Below are positions 20,324-32,101 of a DNA stretch of 64,000 bases, piece after piece. Numbering within the stretch: the stretch's first letter is position 1; each line of letters starts with the position of its first letter. The position numbers and the translations under genes were made by a program. A model generated the notes under the pieces. The model made no database searches. It was not told the DNA's origin and saw only the letters and a list, made by a program, of their open reading frames with translations. Source of the DNA: Solimonas sp040066175 (GTDB taxonomy: Bacteria; Pseudomonadota; Gammaproteobacteria; Nevskiales; Nevskiaceae); assembly GCF_040066175.1 (NCBI RefSeq), contig NZ_JBEAAM010000014.1, positions 1 through 64,000 of the forward strand. Direction: 5' to 3'.

Positions 20324-21889
20324 ATGCGCGGGTTCGTGCTCGCGGTGCTGCTGGCCTGTGGGCTGCCGGCGCAGGCCAGCCCGCCGCTGCGCATCGGCAA
20401 CGGACCGGAGCCGGAGACGCTCGATCCGCAGCGTGCCGAGGGTGTGAGTGCGGGCAACGTCCTGCGCGATCTGTTCGAGGGGCTGACGGCGATCGGTGCC
20501 GACGGCCGGCCGCGGCCGGCGGCGGCCTCCGGCTGGACCATCAGCGCGGACGGCCGCCTCTACACGTTCCGGCTGCGCGATCACGCACGCTGGTCCAACG
20601 GCGATGCGCTGACTGCCGACGATTTCGTGACCGGACTGCGCCGTGCCGTGACGCCGGCGACCGGTGCGCCGTCGGCGCAGCTGCTGCGGCCGATCCGCCA
20701 CGCCGCGGCCATCGCCGATGGGCGCCTGCCACCGGAGCAGCTGGCCGTGCGCGCGCTGGATGCGCAGACACTGCAGATCGAGCTGGAAGCGCCGGCGACC
20801 TACCTGCTCGGCGTACTCGCGCAGCCGCTGGCGTTCCCGGTCCACGCGCCGAGTCTGCGCCGCCATGGTGACGGTTTCGCGCGGCCGGGGCGGCTGGTCG
20901 GCAACGGCGCCTACCGCCTCGAGGACTGGGTCGTGCAGTCGCACATCGACCTCGTGCGCAATCCGCACTACTGGAACGCCGCGCGCACCGCCATCGAGCG
21001 CGTGCGTTACCTGACCACCGAGGACCTCCACTCGGAATACAAGCGGTACCGCGCGGGCGAACTGGACATCACCTACGAGATTCCGCCGGGGCAGGCGGAA
21101 CGGATCCGCCGCGAGCTGCCCGGTCAGCTGCGCGTGGCACCGTATCTGGGCGTGTACTTCTACGGACTGAACCTGACGCGCGCGCCGTTCAGGGGCCGTC
21201 CGCAGCTGCGCCAGGCCCTGTCGATGGTCATCGACCGCGAACTGATTGCCACCCGGGTGCTCGGCGGCCTGGCGCTGCCTGCCCATGGATGGGTGCCGCC
21301 CGGCACGGCGGGCCACGAGCCGCAGCGTCCGGCCTGGGCCGACTGGCCCTACGAGCGCCGGGTCGCGGAGGCGCGCGCGCTGTATCACGCAGCCGGTTAC
21401 ACGCAGGCTGCGCCGCTCGACGTCGAGATCCGTTACAACACGCACGAGAGCCATCGCCGTGTCGCCACCGTGATCGCCGCGATGTGGAAACAGACGCTGG
21501 GCGTGCGCGCGCACCTGCACAACGAGGAGTTCAAGGTCTTCCTGTACAACCGGCGCCTGCGCCGCGACACGCAGGTGTTTCGCGCTGCGTGGATGGCCGA
21601 CTTCAACGACCCGCTGAGCTTTCTCGGGATCCTGCACAGCGCGCACGGCAAGAACGACAGCGGCTGGTCCGATCCGTCGTACGACACGCTGCTCGAACGT
21701 GCGTCCGCGATGGTCGATCCGGGCCAGCGCGCGCCGCTGCTGGCACAGGCCGAAGCGAAGATCCTTGCCGAGGTGCCCGTCATTCCGATCTACTTCTACG
21801 TGTCCAAGCATCTGGTCAGCCCGCGTGTGCGCGGCTGGACCGACAACGTGCTCGATTACCACTACAGCAAAGATCTGTCCCTGCACTGA
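20324..21889 (+). CDS. oppA: peptide ABC transporter substrate-binding protein (SBP family 5)
   Basis: A 521-residue periplasmic binding protein of the OppA/DppA type that captures oligopeptides for import. The signal peptide ends near AQA (residues about 1-19). Family blocks are GPEPETLDPQ at the mature start, FRLRDHARWSNGDALTADDFV, and the C-terminal IPIYFYVSKHLVSPRVRGW. There is no lipobox Cys, so it is free periplasmic. Its stop overlaps the oppB start by one base. Peptides are the likely ligand, but nickel- or murein-peptide-binding relatives exist. Confidence 0.93.
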   Translation: MRGFVLAVLLACGLPAQASPPLRIGNGPEPETLDPQRAEGVSAGNVLRDLFEGLTAIGADGRPRPAAASGWTISADGRLYTFRLRDHARWSNGDALTADDFVTGLRRAVTPATGAPSAQLLRPIRHAAAIADGRLPPEQLAVRALDAQTLQIELEAPATYLLGVLAQPLAFPVHAPSLRRHGDGFARPGRLVGNGAYRLEDWVVQSHIDLVRNPHYWNAARTAIERVRYLTTEDLHSEYKRYRAGELDITYEIPPGQAERIRRELPGQLRVAPYLGVYFYGLNLTRAPFRGRPQLRQALSMVIDRELIATRVLGGLALPAHGWVPPGTAGHEPQRPAWADWPYERRVAEARALYHAAGYTQAAPLDVEIRYNTHESHRRVATVIAAMWKQTLGVRAHLHNEEFKVFLYNRRLRRDTQVFRAAWMADFNDPLSFLGILHSAHGKNDSGWSDPSYDTLLERASAMVDPGQRAPLLAQAEAKILAEVPVIPIYFYVSKHLVSPRVRGWTDNVLDYHYSKDLSLH

Positions 21890-22812
21890 TGGCCTACGCG
21901 ACCGTGCGCCGCCTCGCAGCCGGACTGCTGACGCTGTTCGTGCTGCTGACACTGAGTTTCTTCCTGCTGCGCGCGGCGCCGGGCGGGCCGCTGGACCGCG
22001 AGCGCGCGCTGCCGCCGCGCATCGAGGCGGCGATCGCGCAGCGCTACCATCTCGACGAGCCGCTGGCCGCGCAGTACACCCGCTATCTCGTCGGCGTGCT
22101 GCGCGGCGATCTGGGCCCGTCGTTCCAGTACGACGGCTACCAGGTCGCCGAGCTGATCGGTGCCGGTCTGCCGGTGTCGGCGCTGCTCGGCACGCTGGCC
22201 CTGCTGCTGGCACTGCTGCTCGGCGTCGGCCTGGGCGCGCTCGCTGCGGTCCGTGCCGGAAGCGGGGTGGATCGTCTGGTGTCGGCGCTGGCCATGACCG
22301 GACTGGCGCTGCCCAACTTCGTCGTCGCGCCGCTGCTGATCCTGCTGTTCGCGCTGGGGCTGGGCTGGTTGCCGGCCGGCGGCTGGCAGCGCGGCGCGGC
22401 CGGCGACCTGGTACTGCCGGTCGTCGCGCTGGCACTTCCGCAACTGGCCTACGTCGCGCGGCTGACGCGCAGCGGCCTGATCGGTGTCCTGGATTCCGGC
22501 TTCGTCCTCGCCGCGCGCGCGCGCGGCCTGCCGCCGGCGCGGATCCTGCTCCGCCATGCGCTGCCGCCGGCGCTGTTGCCGGTGCTGTCCTACCTCGGCC
22601 CCGCCGCTGCCGGACTGATCACCGGATCGGTGGTCGTCGAGCAGGTGTTCGGCATCCCCGGCGTCGGCCGCTATTTCGTGCAGGGCGCATTGAACCGCGA
22701 CTACACGCTGGTGCTGGGCGTCGTGCTGGTCTATGGCGCGCTGATCGTGCTGTTCAACCTGCTGGTCGATCTGCTCTACGGGCTGCTCGACCCGCGGATC
22801 CGCAGCCGATGA
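21889..22812 (+). CDS. oppB: peptide ABC transporter permease, OppB type
   Basis: A 307-residue membrane permease with six helices. The N terminus (TVRRLAAGLLTLFVLLTLSF) and the EAA loop region (ARARGLPPARILLRHALPPA) are those of OppB/DppB. It pairs with OppC to form the channel. The ATG at 21889 overlaps the oppA stop, and its own end overlaps the oppC start by four bases (ATGA). Confidence 0.94.
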   Translation: MAYATVRRLAAGLLTLFVLLTLSFFLLRAAPGGPLDRERALPPRIEAAIAQRYHLDEPLAAQYTRYLVGVLRGDLGPSFQYDGYQVAELIGAGLPVSALLGTLALLLALLLGVGLGALAAVRAGSGVDRLVSALAMTGLALPNFVVAPLLILLFALGLGWLPAGGWQRGAAGDLVLPVVALALPQLAYVARLTRSGLIGVLDSGFVLAARARGLPPARILLRHALPPALLPVLSYLGPAAAGLITGSVVVEQVFGIPGVGRYFVQGALNRDYTLVLGVVLVYGALIVLFNLLVDLLYGLLDPRIRSR

Positions 22813-23621
22813 GCCGCTGGCCGCGCACGGTGCGCATGGCCCTCGCCGTGCTCGGCCTGATCGCGCTGGCGACGCTGATCGGCCCCTGGTTCAGTCCACA
22901 TGCGGTCGATGCGATCGACTTCTCCGGTGCATGGAGCGCGCCGCCGCGGCTGGCGGCGGCGCACTGGTTCGGCACCGACAGCCTCGGCCGCGACGTGTTC
23001 GTGCGCACGCTCGCCGGCGGGCGCGTGTCGCTGCTGGTGGGTCTGTCGGCGACGCTGGTGTCGGTGCTGGTCGGTGTCGCCTGGGGCGCGGTGGCCGGCT
23101 ACTTCGGCGGGCGCGTCGATGCCTGGATGATGCGCGCGGTCGATGTGCTGTACGCGCTGCCGTTCATGTTCATCGTGATCCTGCTGATGGTCGCGTTCGG
23201 CCGCCACATCGTCCTGGTGTTCGTCGCCATCGGCCTGGTCAACTGGCTCGACATGGCGCGTATCGTGCGCGGCCAGACCCTGGCGCTGCGCACACGCAGC
23301 TTCGTGCTCGCCGCGCAGCTGTGCGGCGCGCCGCATCGCGCGGTCATTCTCCGCCACATCGTGCCAAATCTGCTGCCGACCGTGATCGCCTGCGCGGCCC
23401 TGACCGTGCCGCAGGTGATTCTGATCGAGTCCTTCCTGAGCTTCCTCGGCCTGGGTGTGCAGGAGCCGATGACCAGCTGGGGCGCACTGATCAACGACGG
23501 CGCGCGCGACATGGAGCAGACACCCTGGGCGCTGGCGTTCCCGGCCGGCTTCCTCGCGGTCACGCTGCTGTGCCTGCACCTGCTCGGTGACGGTCTGCGG
23601 GCGCGCGGAGCCGTTCCGTGA
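22809..23621 (+). CDS. oppC: peptide ABC transporter permease, OppC type
   Basis: A 270-residue permease with the OppC signature HWFGTDSLGRDVFVRTLAGG after the first helix and the EAA-loop stretch TRSFVLAAQLCGAPHRAVIL. It is slightly shorter than typical OppC (about 300). It forms the second half of the channel with OppB and overlaps both neighbours by four bases. Confidence 0.94.
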   Translation: MSRWPRTVRMALAVLGLIALATLIGPWFSPHAVDAIDFSGAWSAPPRLAAAHWFGTDSLGRDVFVRTLAGGRVSLLVGLSATLVSVLVGVAWGAVAGYFGGRVDAWMMRAVDVLYALPFMFIVILLMVAFGRHIVLVFVAIGLVNWLDMARIVRGQTLALRTRSFVLAAQLCGAPHRAVILRHIVPNLLPTVIACAALTVPQVILIESFLSFLGLGVQEPMTSWGALINDGARDMEQTPWALAFPAGFLAVTLLCLHLLGDGLRARGAVP

Positions 23622-24397
23622 CGGAGCCACTGCTGCAGGCCATCGGGCTGCGGGTGCAGTTCGGCAACCGCACGGTGGTTGATGCGATCGATTTCGAGCT
23701 GGCCGCGGCCGGCGCGCTGGGGCTGGTCGGCGAGTCGGGTTCCGGCAAGTCGCAGACGGCGCGTGCGGTTCTGGGCCTGAGCCCGCGCGGCGCGACGCTC
23801 GGCGGCCGCATCCTGTTCGAGGGCGAGGATCTGCTGAGCCAGCCGGAGGCTGCGCGCCGGCGCTGGCGCGGCAGCCGCATCGCCGCGGTGTTCCAGAATC
23901 CGTCCGCGAGCCTGACGCCGCATCTGCGCATCGGTTCGCAGATCGGCGAGGTGCTCGAAGTCCACCGCCGGCTCACGCGCGCGCAGTCGCGGGCCGAGAG
24001 CCTGCGCCTGCTCGACGCGGTGCGGCTCGGTGACGCGTCGCGCCGCCTGCGGCAGTTTCCGCACGAACTGTCCGGCGGCCAGTGCCAGCGCGTGGCGATC
24101 GCGCTCGCGCTGGCGGCGCAGCCCCGGCTGCTGGTCGCCGACGAGCCGACCACCGCGCTCGATGCCACCACGCAGGCGCAGCTGCTCGATCTGCTGCGTG
24201 CGCTGCGCCGCGACTTCGGTCTGGCCTTGCTGCTGATCTCGCATGACCTGGGCGTCGTCGCCGAGCTGTGCGACGACCTCGCGGTATTGCAGGCCGGCCG
24301 CCTGGTCGAGCGCGGTCCGCTCGTGCGGATCCTGGACGACGCGCGGCATCCCTATACCCGCGTGCTGCTGGCGGCTGCCGACCCGCGCCGTCGCTGA
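23618..24397 (+). CDS. oppD: peptide ABC transporter ATP-binding protein, OppD type, short
   Basis: A 259-residue ABC ATPase. Walker A is GESGSGKS, the signature is LSGGQCQR and Walker B is LLVADEPT, so the nucleotide site is complete. OppD/DppD are normally about 320-340 residues with a C-terminal oligopeptide-transporter extension; this protein stops soon after the ATPase core (VLLAAADPRRR). No OppF partner follows, so the importer either uses a homodimer or takes an ATPase from elsewhere. The GTG start at 23618 overlaps the oppC stop. Confidence 0.92.
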   Translation: MTEPLLQAIGLRVQFGNRTVVDAIDFELAAAGALGLVGESGSGKSQTARAVLGLSPRGATLGGRILFEGEDLLSQPEAARRRWRGSRIAAVFQNPSASLTPHLRIGSQIGEVLEVHRRLTRAQSRAESLRLLDAVRLGDASRRLRQFPHELSGGQCQRVAIALALAAQPRLLVADEPTTALDATTQAQLLDLLRALRRDFGLALLLISHDLGVVAELCDDLAVLQAGRLVERGPLVRILDDARHPYTRVLLAAADPRRR

Positions 24398-24414
24398 GGG
24401 ATCGCCCGGGGCTG

Positions 24415-24442
24415 TTGCGCCTTCAAGCAATTCCTCCATAAT
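24415..24442 (+). promoter_or_regulatory. candidate sigma-70 promoter of the DUF1302 gene
   Basis: TTGCGC at 24415-24420 and CATAAT at 24437-24442, spaced 16 bases, about 100 bases before the ATG at 24543. Confidence 0.45.
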
Positions 24443-24542
24443 CTGTCCAAAGCATTGATTGGCGTCGGGCATCTCCGCTCGCGTCAGCGTCGTGACAGCG
24501 GCCGGTAATCTGCGGCCGCGTGTTCGGTCGGGGGAGAAATTG

Positions 24543-27245
24543 ATGAGCAAGTGGGCGAATCGCCGCATCGTCGTTTCAGCAGCGGCCGCAATGGCGGCGC
24601 TTTACGGGGCTGCGGCGCAGGCCGTCAGCTTCAGTCTGCCGTGGGGCGAGGATGCCTCCATCGATGGTGTGCTCAACACCACGATCACCGTCGGCGCGTC
24701 GATGCGCATGCAGGAGCGGCACACCGACTACCTGGGCAAGGCCAACATCAATCCGGACGTCTGCGGCGGCATCAACCAGTCCTGCCAGGGCCTGTTCCGC
24801 GATCAGGGGCATCCGGGTGCCGCGCTGGCGGCCGCGCCGGGTCAGTTCAGCCCGAATTACGACGACGGCAACTGGAACTACGACCGCTACGACCTCACCT
24901 CGGGCGTCGCCAAGATCACGCAGGACCTGACGCTGACCTACGACAACTTCGGCCTGTTCGTGAAGGGCCTGTACTACTACGACTGGGTCAACGCGCGCTT
25001 CGACGAATACCACCCGAACCTGATCACGCGCGCCAACAAGGACAGCGTGGGCACGACCGACACCACCTTCGGCGACCGCCAGTACGGACCGGGCCGTCCC
25101 GAGAAGGTGCGGCGCCGCAACGGCAGCCTGCTGGGCCAGATCGGCACCGAGCTGCAGCTGCTCGATTCCTATTTCTTCGGCACGCTGCCGCTGTGGGGCG
25201 AACAGGAACTGTCCTTCAAGGTCGGCCGGCAGGCGATCAACTGGGGCGAATCCACCCTGCTGGCGCTGAACTCGATCAACCAGGCCAATCCGGTCAACGC
25301 CAGCAACTTCTACCGCGTCGGCTTCCTCGTCGAGGAGGTGTTCACGCCGGTCGGCATGATCTCGGCGTCGTTCGAACCGTTCTCGGGCGGCACCTTCGAG
25401 GCGTTCTACCAGTACGAATGGCTGCCGGTGGAGGCGCCGGCGCCGGGTTCGATGCTGCAGCTGTCCGACACGGTCGGCACCGACAACGCGGTCAACTACG
25501 CCTACGTCCACTTCGGCGGCGGCGCCGAGGATCCGGACGGCGTCGGCTACCCGCTGTTCAACCCGCTGTCCGGTGTGACCAACACCACGACCAAGATCGA
25601 CCGTCTGCGTGACCTGGAACCCAAGGACGGCGGCCAGTACGGCGTCTCGTTCAAGTACTACGCCGAGAATCTGAACAACGGCACCGAGTTCGGTTTCTAC
25701 TACATGAACTACCACTCGCGGCTGCCGTACGCGAGTTTCTTTGCGACCGCCGCGAGCTGTGCACGCCGCGAGGGCAATGCCCTGGGCATCGACGCCTACG
25801 ATCCGATCAGCTTCCTCGCCGCCTGTCCAGACCTGCCGGTGCTGGCGCAGGCCACCGGCGGTGACACGGCGCTGTCCACCAGCAACGCGGTGCCGCTGGA
25901 TACCGTGAAGCTGCTGGTCGAGTATCCGGAGGACATCAAGCTGTACGGCATCAGCTTCAACACGACCGCATTCGGCTGGTCGTTCCAGGGCGAAGTCGCC
26001 TACCGCCCGAACCTGCCGCTGCAGGTCGATACCGAGGACCTGGTGTTCGCGGCGTTCGGGCCGACCCTGTCGCGCTGCCACGATCCCAACCTGCAGCGCT
26101 CGCTGATCCCGGCCGGCGCGCTCGGCAACGCGCTGGGCCAGACCAACCTGATCTTCGGTGCGGTCAGCCAGCTGACCGGCGGCATCGTCGGCATCCCCAA
26201 TCTGGTGCCGGTCGGCGTCAACGGCTGTTCGGGTACCACGGCCGGTGTCGGCGCCTATGTGGACAACGGCTACGACACCGCCACGCCGCTGGGCGGCGGC
26301 GAGGGGGTCTATGCCCCCAGCGACTATGTCGTGGACGGCAACGGCACGCCCGGCGCGTTCCGCGACACCTTCGATCTGGCGATCGGCCACGCGCCGGGCT
26401 CGGCGCGCTCGTTCCCGGCCTTCGTCACCGCCTACCGCGGCACGCAGGTCGGCGAGAACGCGCCCTGCTCGCAGGAATACATCTACGACAATGCCATTCA
26501 GCAGACGACCGGCTACGGCGCGGTGAACCGCGACGCCATCGCCAGTGGCGACGCTTCGCTCAATCCGAACTTCATTCCCTACACGCCGTCGAATCCGTGC
26601 TACATCCGCGGCTACGAGCGGCTGGAGGTCTATCAGTTCAATTTCGGCGGCACGCAGGTGCTCGGAGCGACCGACAACCCGATCGGCGCCGACCAGATCC
26701 AGTTCGTGTTCGAGACCGGCGCGACCTGGGTACCGAACCTGCCGCCGCTGGACCTGCTGCAGTTCGAGGCGGCCGGCACCTACTCGCATGCCAGCGCCGG
26801 TGCCGATGGCACGGGTGCCTACTGGACCAGCGAGCGCGAGCAGCGCCTGGCCTGTTCCTACGATCCGGTGACGCGCGCGCCGCGGCAGTCGTGCTCCTAC
26901 GGCATCGACGGCCTGCGCTTCAATCCGTCGCAGGCGAACCTGGACCTGTACCCGGACAAGTTTTCCTGGGGCTACGTGCTGATCGCCATCATCAAGTACG
27001 AGTCGATCCTGCCCGGCATCTCGATGGCGCCGCAGATCATCTGGAAGCACGACGTCAACGGCACCGCACCCGGACCGGGCGAGAACTTCATCGCCGGGCG
27101 CAAGACCGCCGACATCCAGCTGGAGACGCGCTACAAGTCCAACTTCGGTTTCTATCTCGGCTACACCTGGTACACCGGCGGCGGCATCGCCAACCTGTAC
27201 CGCGACAAGGACATGGCGCGCGCCTTCGTCAAGGTCCAGTTCTAG
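24543..27245 (+). CDS. DUF1302 outer-membrane protein
   Basis: A 900-residue outer-membrane beta-barrel protein of the DUF1302 family. The signal peptide ends near AAAQA (residue about 26), followed by FSLPWGEDASIDGVLNTTITVG. Family blocks include KVGRQAINWGESTLL and the C-terminal LGYTWYTGGGIANLYRDKD, and it ends in aromatic Phe as barrel proteins do. DUF1302 proteins occur in steroid- and alkane-using gammaproteobacteria and usually sit beside a DUF1329 lipoprotein gene, which is absent here. A role in uptake of hydrophobic compounds is inferred. The gene is flanked by its own promoter candidate and a terminator. Confidence 0.9.
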   Translation: MSKWANRRIVVSAAAAMAALYGAAAQAVSFSLPWGEDASIDGVLNTTITVGASMRMQERHTDYLGKANINPDVCGGINQSCQGLFRDQGHPGAALAAAPGQFSPNYDDGNWNYDRYDLTSGVAKITQDLTLTYDNFGLFVKGLYYYDWVNARFDEYHPNLITRANKDSVGTTDTTFGDRQYGPGRPEKVRRRNGSLLGQIGTELQLLDSYFFGTLPLWGEQELSFKVGRQAINWGESTLLALNSINQANPVNASNFYRVGFLVEEVFTPVGMISASFEPFSGGTFEAFYQYEWLPVEAPAPGSMLQLSDTVGTDNAVNYAYVHFGGGAEDPDGVGYPLFNPLSGVTNTTTKIDRLRDLEPKDGGQYGVSFKYYAENLNNGTEFGFYYMNYHSRLPYASFFATAASCARREGNALGIDAYDPISFLAACPDLPVLAQATGGDTALSTSNAVPLDTVKLLVEYPEDIKLYGISFNTTAFGWSFQGEVAYRPNLPLQVDTEDLVFAAFGPTLSRCHDPNLQRSLIPAGALGNALGQTNLIFGAVSQLTGGIVGIPNLVPVGVNGCSGTTAGVGAYVDNGYDTATPLGGGEGVYAPSDYVVDGNGTPGAFRDTFDLAIGHAPGSARSFPAFVTAYRGTQVGENAPCSQEYIYDNAIQQTTGYGAVNRDAIASGDASLNPNFIPYTPSNPCYIRGYERLEVYQFNFGGTQVLGATDNPIGADQIQFVFETGATWVPNLPPLDLLQFEAAGTYSHASAGADGTGAYWTSEREQRLACSYDPVTRAPRQSCSYGIDGLRFNPSQANLDLYPDKFSWGYVLIAIIKYESILPGISMAPQIIWKHDVNGTAPGPGENFIAGRKTADIQLETRYKSNFGFYLGYTWYTGGGIANLYRDKDMARAFVKVQF

Positions 27246-27278
27246 ATGTCGTCCTGACGAGCCGCAGCCGTTCGGCGG

Positions 27279-27307
27279 GACGAGCATTCACCGGATGCTC
27301 GTCTTTT
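27279..27307 (+). terminator. intrinsic terminator after the DUF1302 gene
   Basis: A 9-bp perfect stem GACGAGCAT/ATGCTCGTC (27279-27287 and 27295-27303) with a 7-base loop, followed by TTTT. Confidence 0.85.
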
Positions 27308-27341
27308 CCGCCTCACTGGCCGCGACTTTCAAAACAAGCAA

Positions 27342-27367
27342 GTTCGTAGGGCGGGCAGGGCCCCGCC

Positions 27368-27375
<8 letters not shown>
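27342..27375 (-). terminator. long hairpin at the end of uvrA
   Basis: The arms GTTCGTAGGGCGGG and CCCGCCTTACGAAC pair over 14 positions with one G-T wobble, around a 6-base loop. The hairpin includes the uvrA stop codon and is followed on the minus strand by TTGCTTGTTTT. It can act as the uvrA terminator or mRNA end, and resembles REP-like intergenic hairpins. Confidence 0.55.
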
Positions 27376-30190
<2,815 letters not shown>

Positions 30191-30225
30191 CGGGTGCGGA
30201 TCGTGGGGGGGACTGCAAAACGGGT

Positions 30226-30255
30226 ACTATATGCGGCCTTCACGATTCCGGACAA
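30226..30255 (-). promoter_or_regulatory. candidate uvrA promoter
   Basis: Read leftward, TTGTCC (30255-30250) and TATAGT (30231-30226) are spaced 18 bases, about 36 bases before the uvrA ATG. No clear LexA box (CTGT-N8-ACAG) was found by eye in the spacer. Confidence 0.5.
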
Positions 30256-30308
30256 AGCAGGTTTTGCGTGGCCCCGCGCCTGACGCCTCCCGTCTCCCGC
30301 CTCACGTC

Positions 30309-31487
30309 ATGAATGCACAGGAGTGGCGCGCCGTCTTCGCGCTCGGCGCGCTGTATGCGCTGCGCATGATCGGCATGTTCATGGTGCTGCCGGTGTTCGC
30401 GCTGTACGCGCGCGAGCTGCCGGTGCCGGCGCAAGCCTGGCAGGCCGGCATCGCCATCGGCATCTATGGCCTGACCCAGGCCATCGTGCAGATCCCGATG
30501 GGCATCGCGTCGGACCGCTACGGCCGCAAGCCGGTGATCGTCGTCGGCATGCTGATCTTCGCCGCGGGCAGTTTCCTCGCCGGCAGCACCCGCGAGATCG
30601 AATGGATCATCGCCGGACGTGCGCTGCAGGGCGCCGGTGCGGTGTCGTCCGCGGTCGCGGCGTTGCTCGCCGACGTGACACGCGACTCCGTGCGGACGAT
30701 GGCGATGGCGATCCTCGGCGCCGGCATGGGTCTGGCATTCGTGTTTGCGCTGGTGCTCGGCCCGGTGGTCGCCGGCTGGATCGGCGTCGATGGCATCTTC
30801 CTGCTGACCGGTATTCTGGCGCTGCTGAGCCTGCCGGTCGTTCTGCTCGGCGTGCCGACGCCGCCGCGTACCGTCGAGCGCGAGGGGGACCTGCGCACCG
30901 TGCTCGCCGATGCGCAGCTGCTGCGCCTCGATGCTGGCATCTTTCTGCTACACGCCTGCATGACCGCGGTGTTCACCACCGTGCCGCTGGCCATCGTCGA
31001 GACCCTCGGACTGCCGAGCGCCGAGCACTGGAGAGTCTATCTGCCGGTGCTGGTACTGAGCCTGGTGCCGGTATTCCCGCTGATCCGCTCGGCGGAGCGC
31101 GCCGGCCATTTCAAGCCGGCCTTCGTCGGCGCCATCGGCCTGCTGGCCGTGGCGCTGACCCTGGCTGCCGCGGGACACCAGAGCGTGGTGATCCTGGTCG
31201 GCGCGCTGCTGCTGTACTTCACCGGGTTCAATTTTCTCGAAGGCGCCCTGCCGTCACTGATCTCGCGCATCGCACCGCCCGCACAGAAGGGCGCGGCGCT
31301 CGGCGTCTATTCCAGCGCGCAGTTCCTCGGCGCCTTCGCCGGCGGCACGCTGGGCGGATTCGCCTTGCAGCACGGCGGCATCGGCGGCGCCTTTGCGGCG
31401 GCCATCGCCTTGCCGGTAATCTGGCTCGGCCTGGCGGCGAAGCTGGCGGCGCCGGTGCGGCAGGCGGGCGAGGGCGTCAGGGTGTGA
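30309..31487 (+). CDS. MFS transporter, YajR-like
   Basis: A 392-residue major facilitator with 12 helices. The loop 2-3 signature is GIASDRYGRKPVI, and the N-terminal sequence MFMVLPVFALYARELPVP resembles YajR-type drug/metabolite antiporters. E. coli YajR (454 residues) carries an extra C-terminal domain that is missing here. Position between divergent uvrA and ssb is conserved in many gammaproteobacteria, but a functional link to repair is not established. The ATG at 30309 begins the conserved sequence. Confidence 0.88.
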   Translation: MNAQEWRAVFALGALYALRMIGMFMVLPVFALYARELPVPAQAWQAGIAIGIYGLTQAIVQIPMGIASDRYGRKPVIVVGMLIFAAGSFLAGSTREIEWIIAGRALQGAGAVSSAVAALLADVTRDSVRTMAMAILGAGMGLAFVFALVLGPVVAGWIGVDGIFLLTGILALLSLPVVLLGVPTPPRTVEREGDLRTVLADAQLLRLDAGIFLLHACMTAVFTTVPLAIVETLGLPSAEHWRVYLPVLVLSLVPVFPLIRSAERAGHFKPAFVGAIGLLAVALTLAAAGHQSVVILVGALLLYFTGFNFLEGALPSLISRIAPPAQKGAALGVYSSAQFLGAFAGGTLGGFALQHGGIGGAFAAAIALPVIWLGLAAKLAAPVRQAGEGVRV

Positions 31488-31508
31488 GCACAGACTGGAG
31501 ATAGCGAC

Positions 31509-31985
31509 ATGGCACGCGGCGTGAACAAAGTGATTCTGATCGGCAACCTCGGCAAGGATCCCGAGACCCGCTACTTCCCGAGCGGCGACGCGGTGGCCAA
31601 CGCGACACTGGCGACGACCGAATCCTGGAAGGACAAGCAGACCGGCGAGATGAAGGAGGCCACCGAGTGGCACAACCTCGTGTTCCCGGGCAAGCTCGCC
31701 GAGATCGCCGGCAAGTATCTGAAGAAGGGTTCGAAGATCTACGTCGAGGGCTCGATCCGCACGCGCTCCTGGGAGAAGGATGGCCAGAAGCGCTACACGA
31801 CCGAGATCCGCGTGCAGGACATGCAGATGCTCGACGGCAAACCCGGCGGTGGCACCGGCGCGATGGGCGAGGAGCGCGGCAGCCACGAGCGCCGCCCGGC
31901 GGCCGGTCCGGGTCGCGCACCGGCGGCGGCCGCGCCGGCCGCCGACATGGATGGATCGTTCGAGGAGGACGACATTCCGTTCTAG
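31509..31985 (+). CDS. ssb: single-stranded DNA-binding protein
   Basis: A 158-residue SSB. It has the N-terminal OB fold (VNKVILIGNLGKDPETRY, EWHNLVFPGKLAEI, GSKIYVEGSIRTRSW), a Gly/Ala/Pro-rich linker and the acidic protein-docking tail EEDDIPF, which recruits replication and repair enzymes. It binds as a tetramer and lies 21 bases after the MFS gene. A TGGAGAT sequence precedes the ATG at 31509. Confidence 0.98.
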   Translation: MARGVNKVILIGNLGKDPETRYFPSGDAVANATLATTESWKDKQTGEMKEATEWHNLVFPGKLAEIAGKYLKKGSKIYVEGSIRTRSWEKDGQKRYTTEIRVQDMQMLDGKPGGGTGAMGEERGSHERRPAAGPGRAPAAAAPAADMDGSFEEDDIPF

Positions 31986-32101
31986 CCGGCATCGCCGGTG
32001 CGCGCCCGGTGACGCGCAGCACATGCCGACCCGTGCCGGACTCGCGGAGCGGCAGTCCGTTCGGCTAAGGTGGGTGCCCCGATCGCGTCAGCGGACCCCG
32101 C

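Noticed and set aside
24576..27287. Long leftward reading frame opposite the DUF1302 gene
   Set aside because: Val/Arg-rich shadow with no domain; the plus strand has signal peptide and barrel features.
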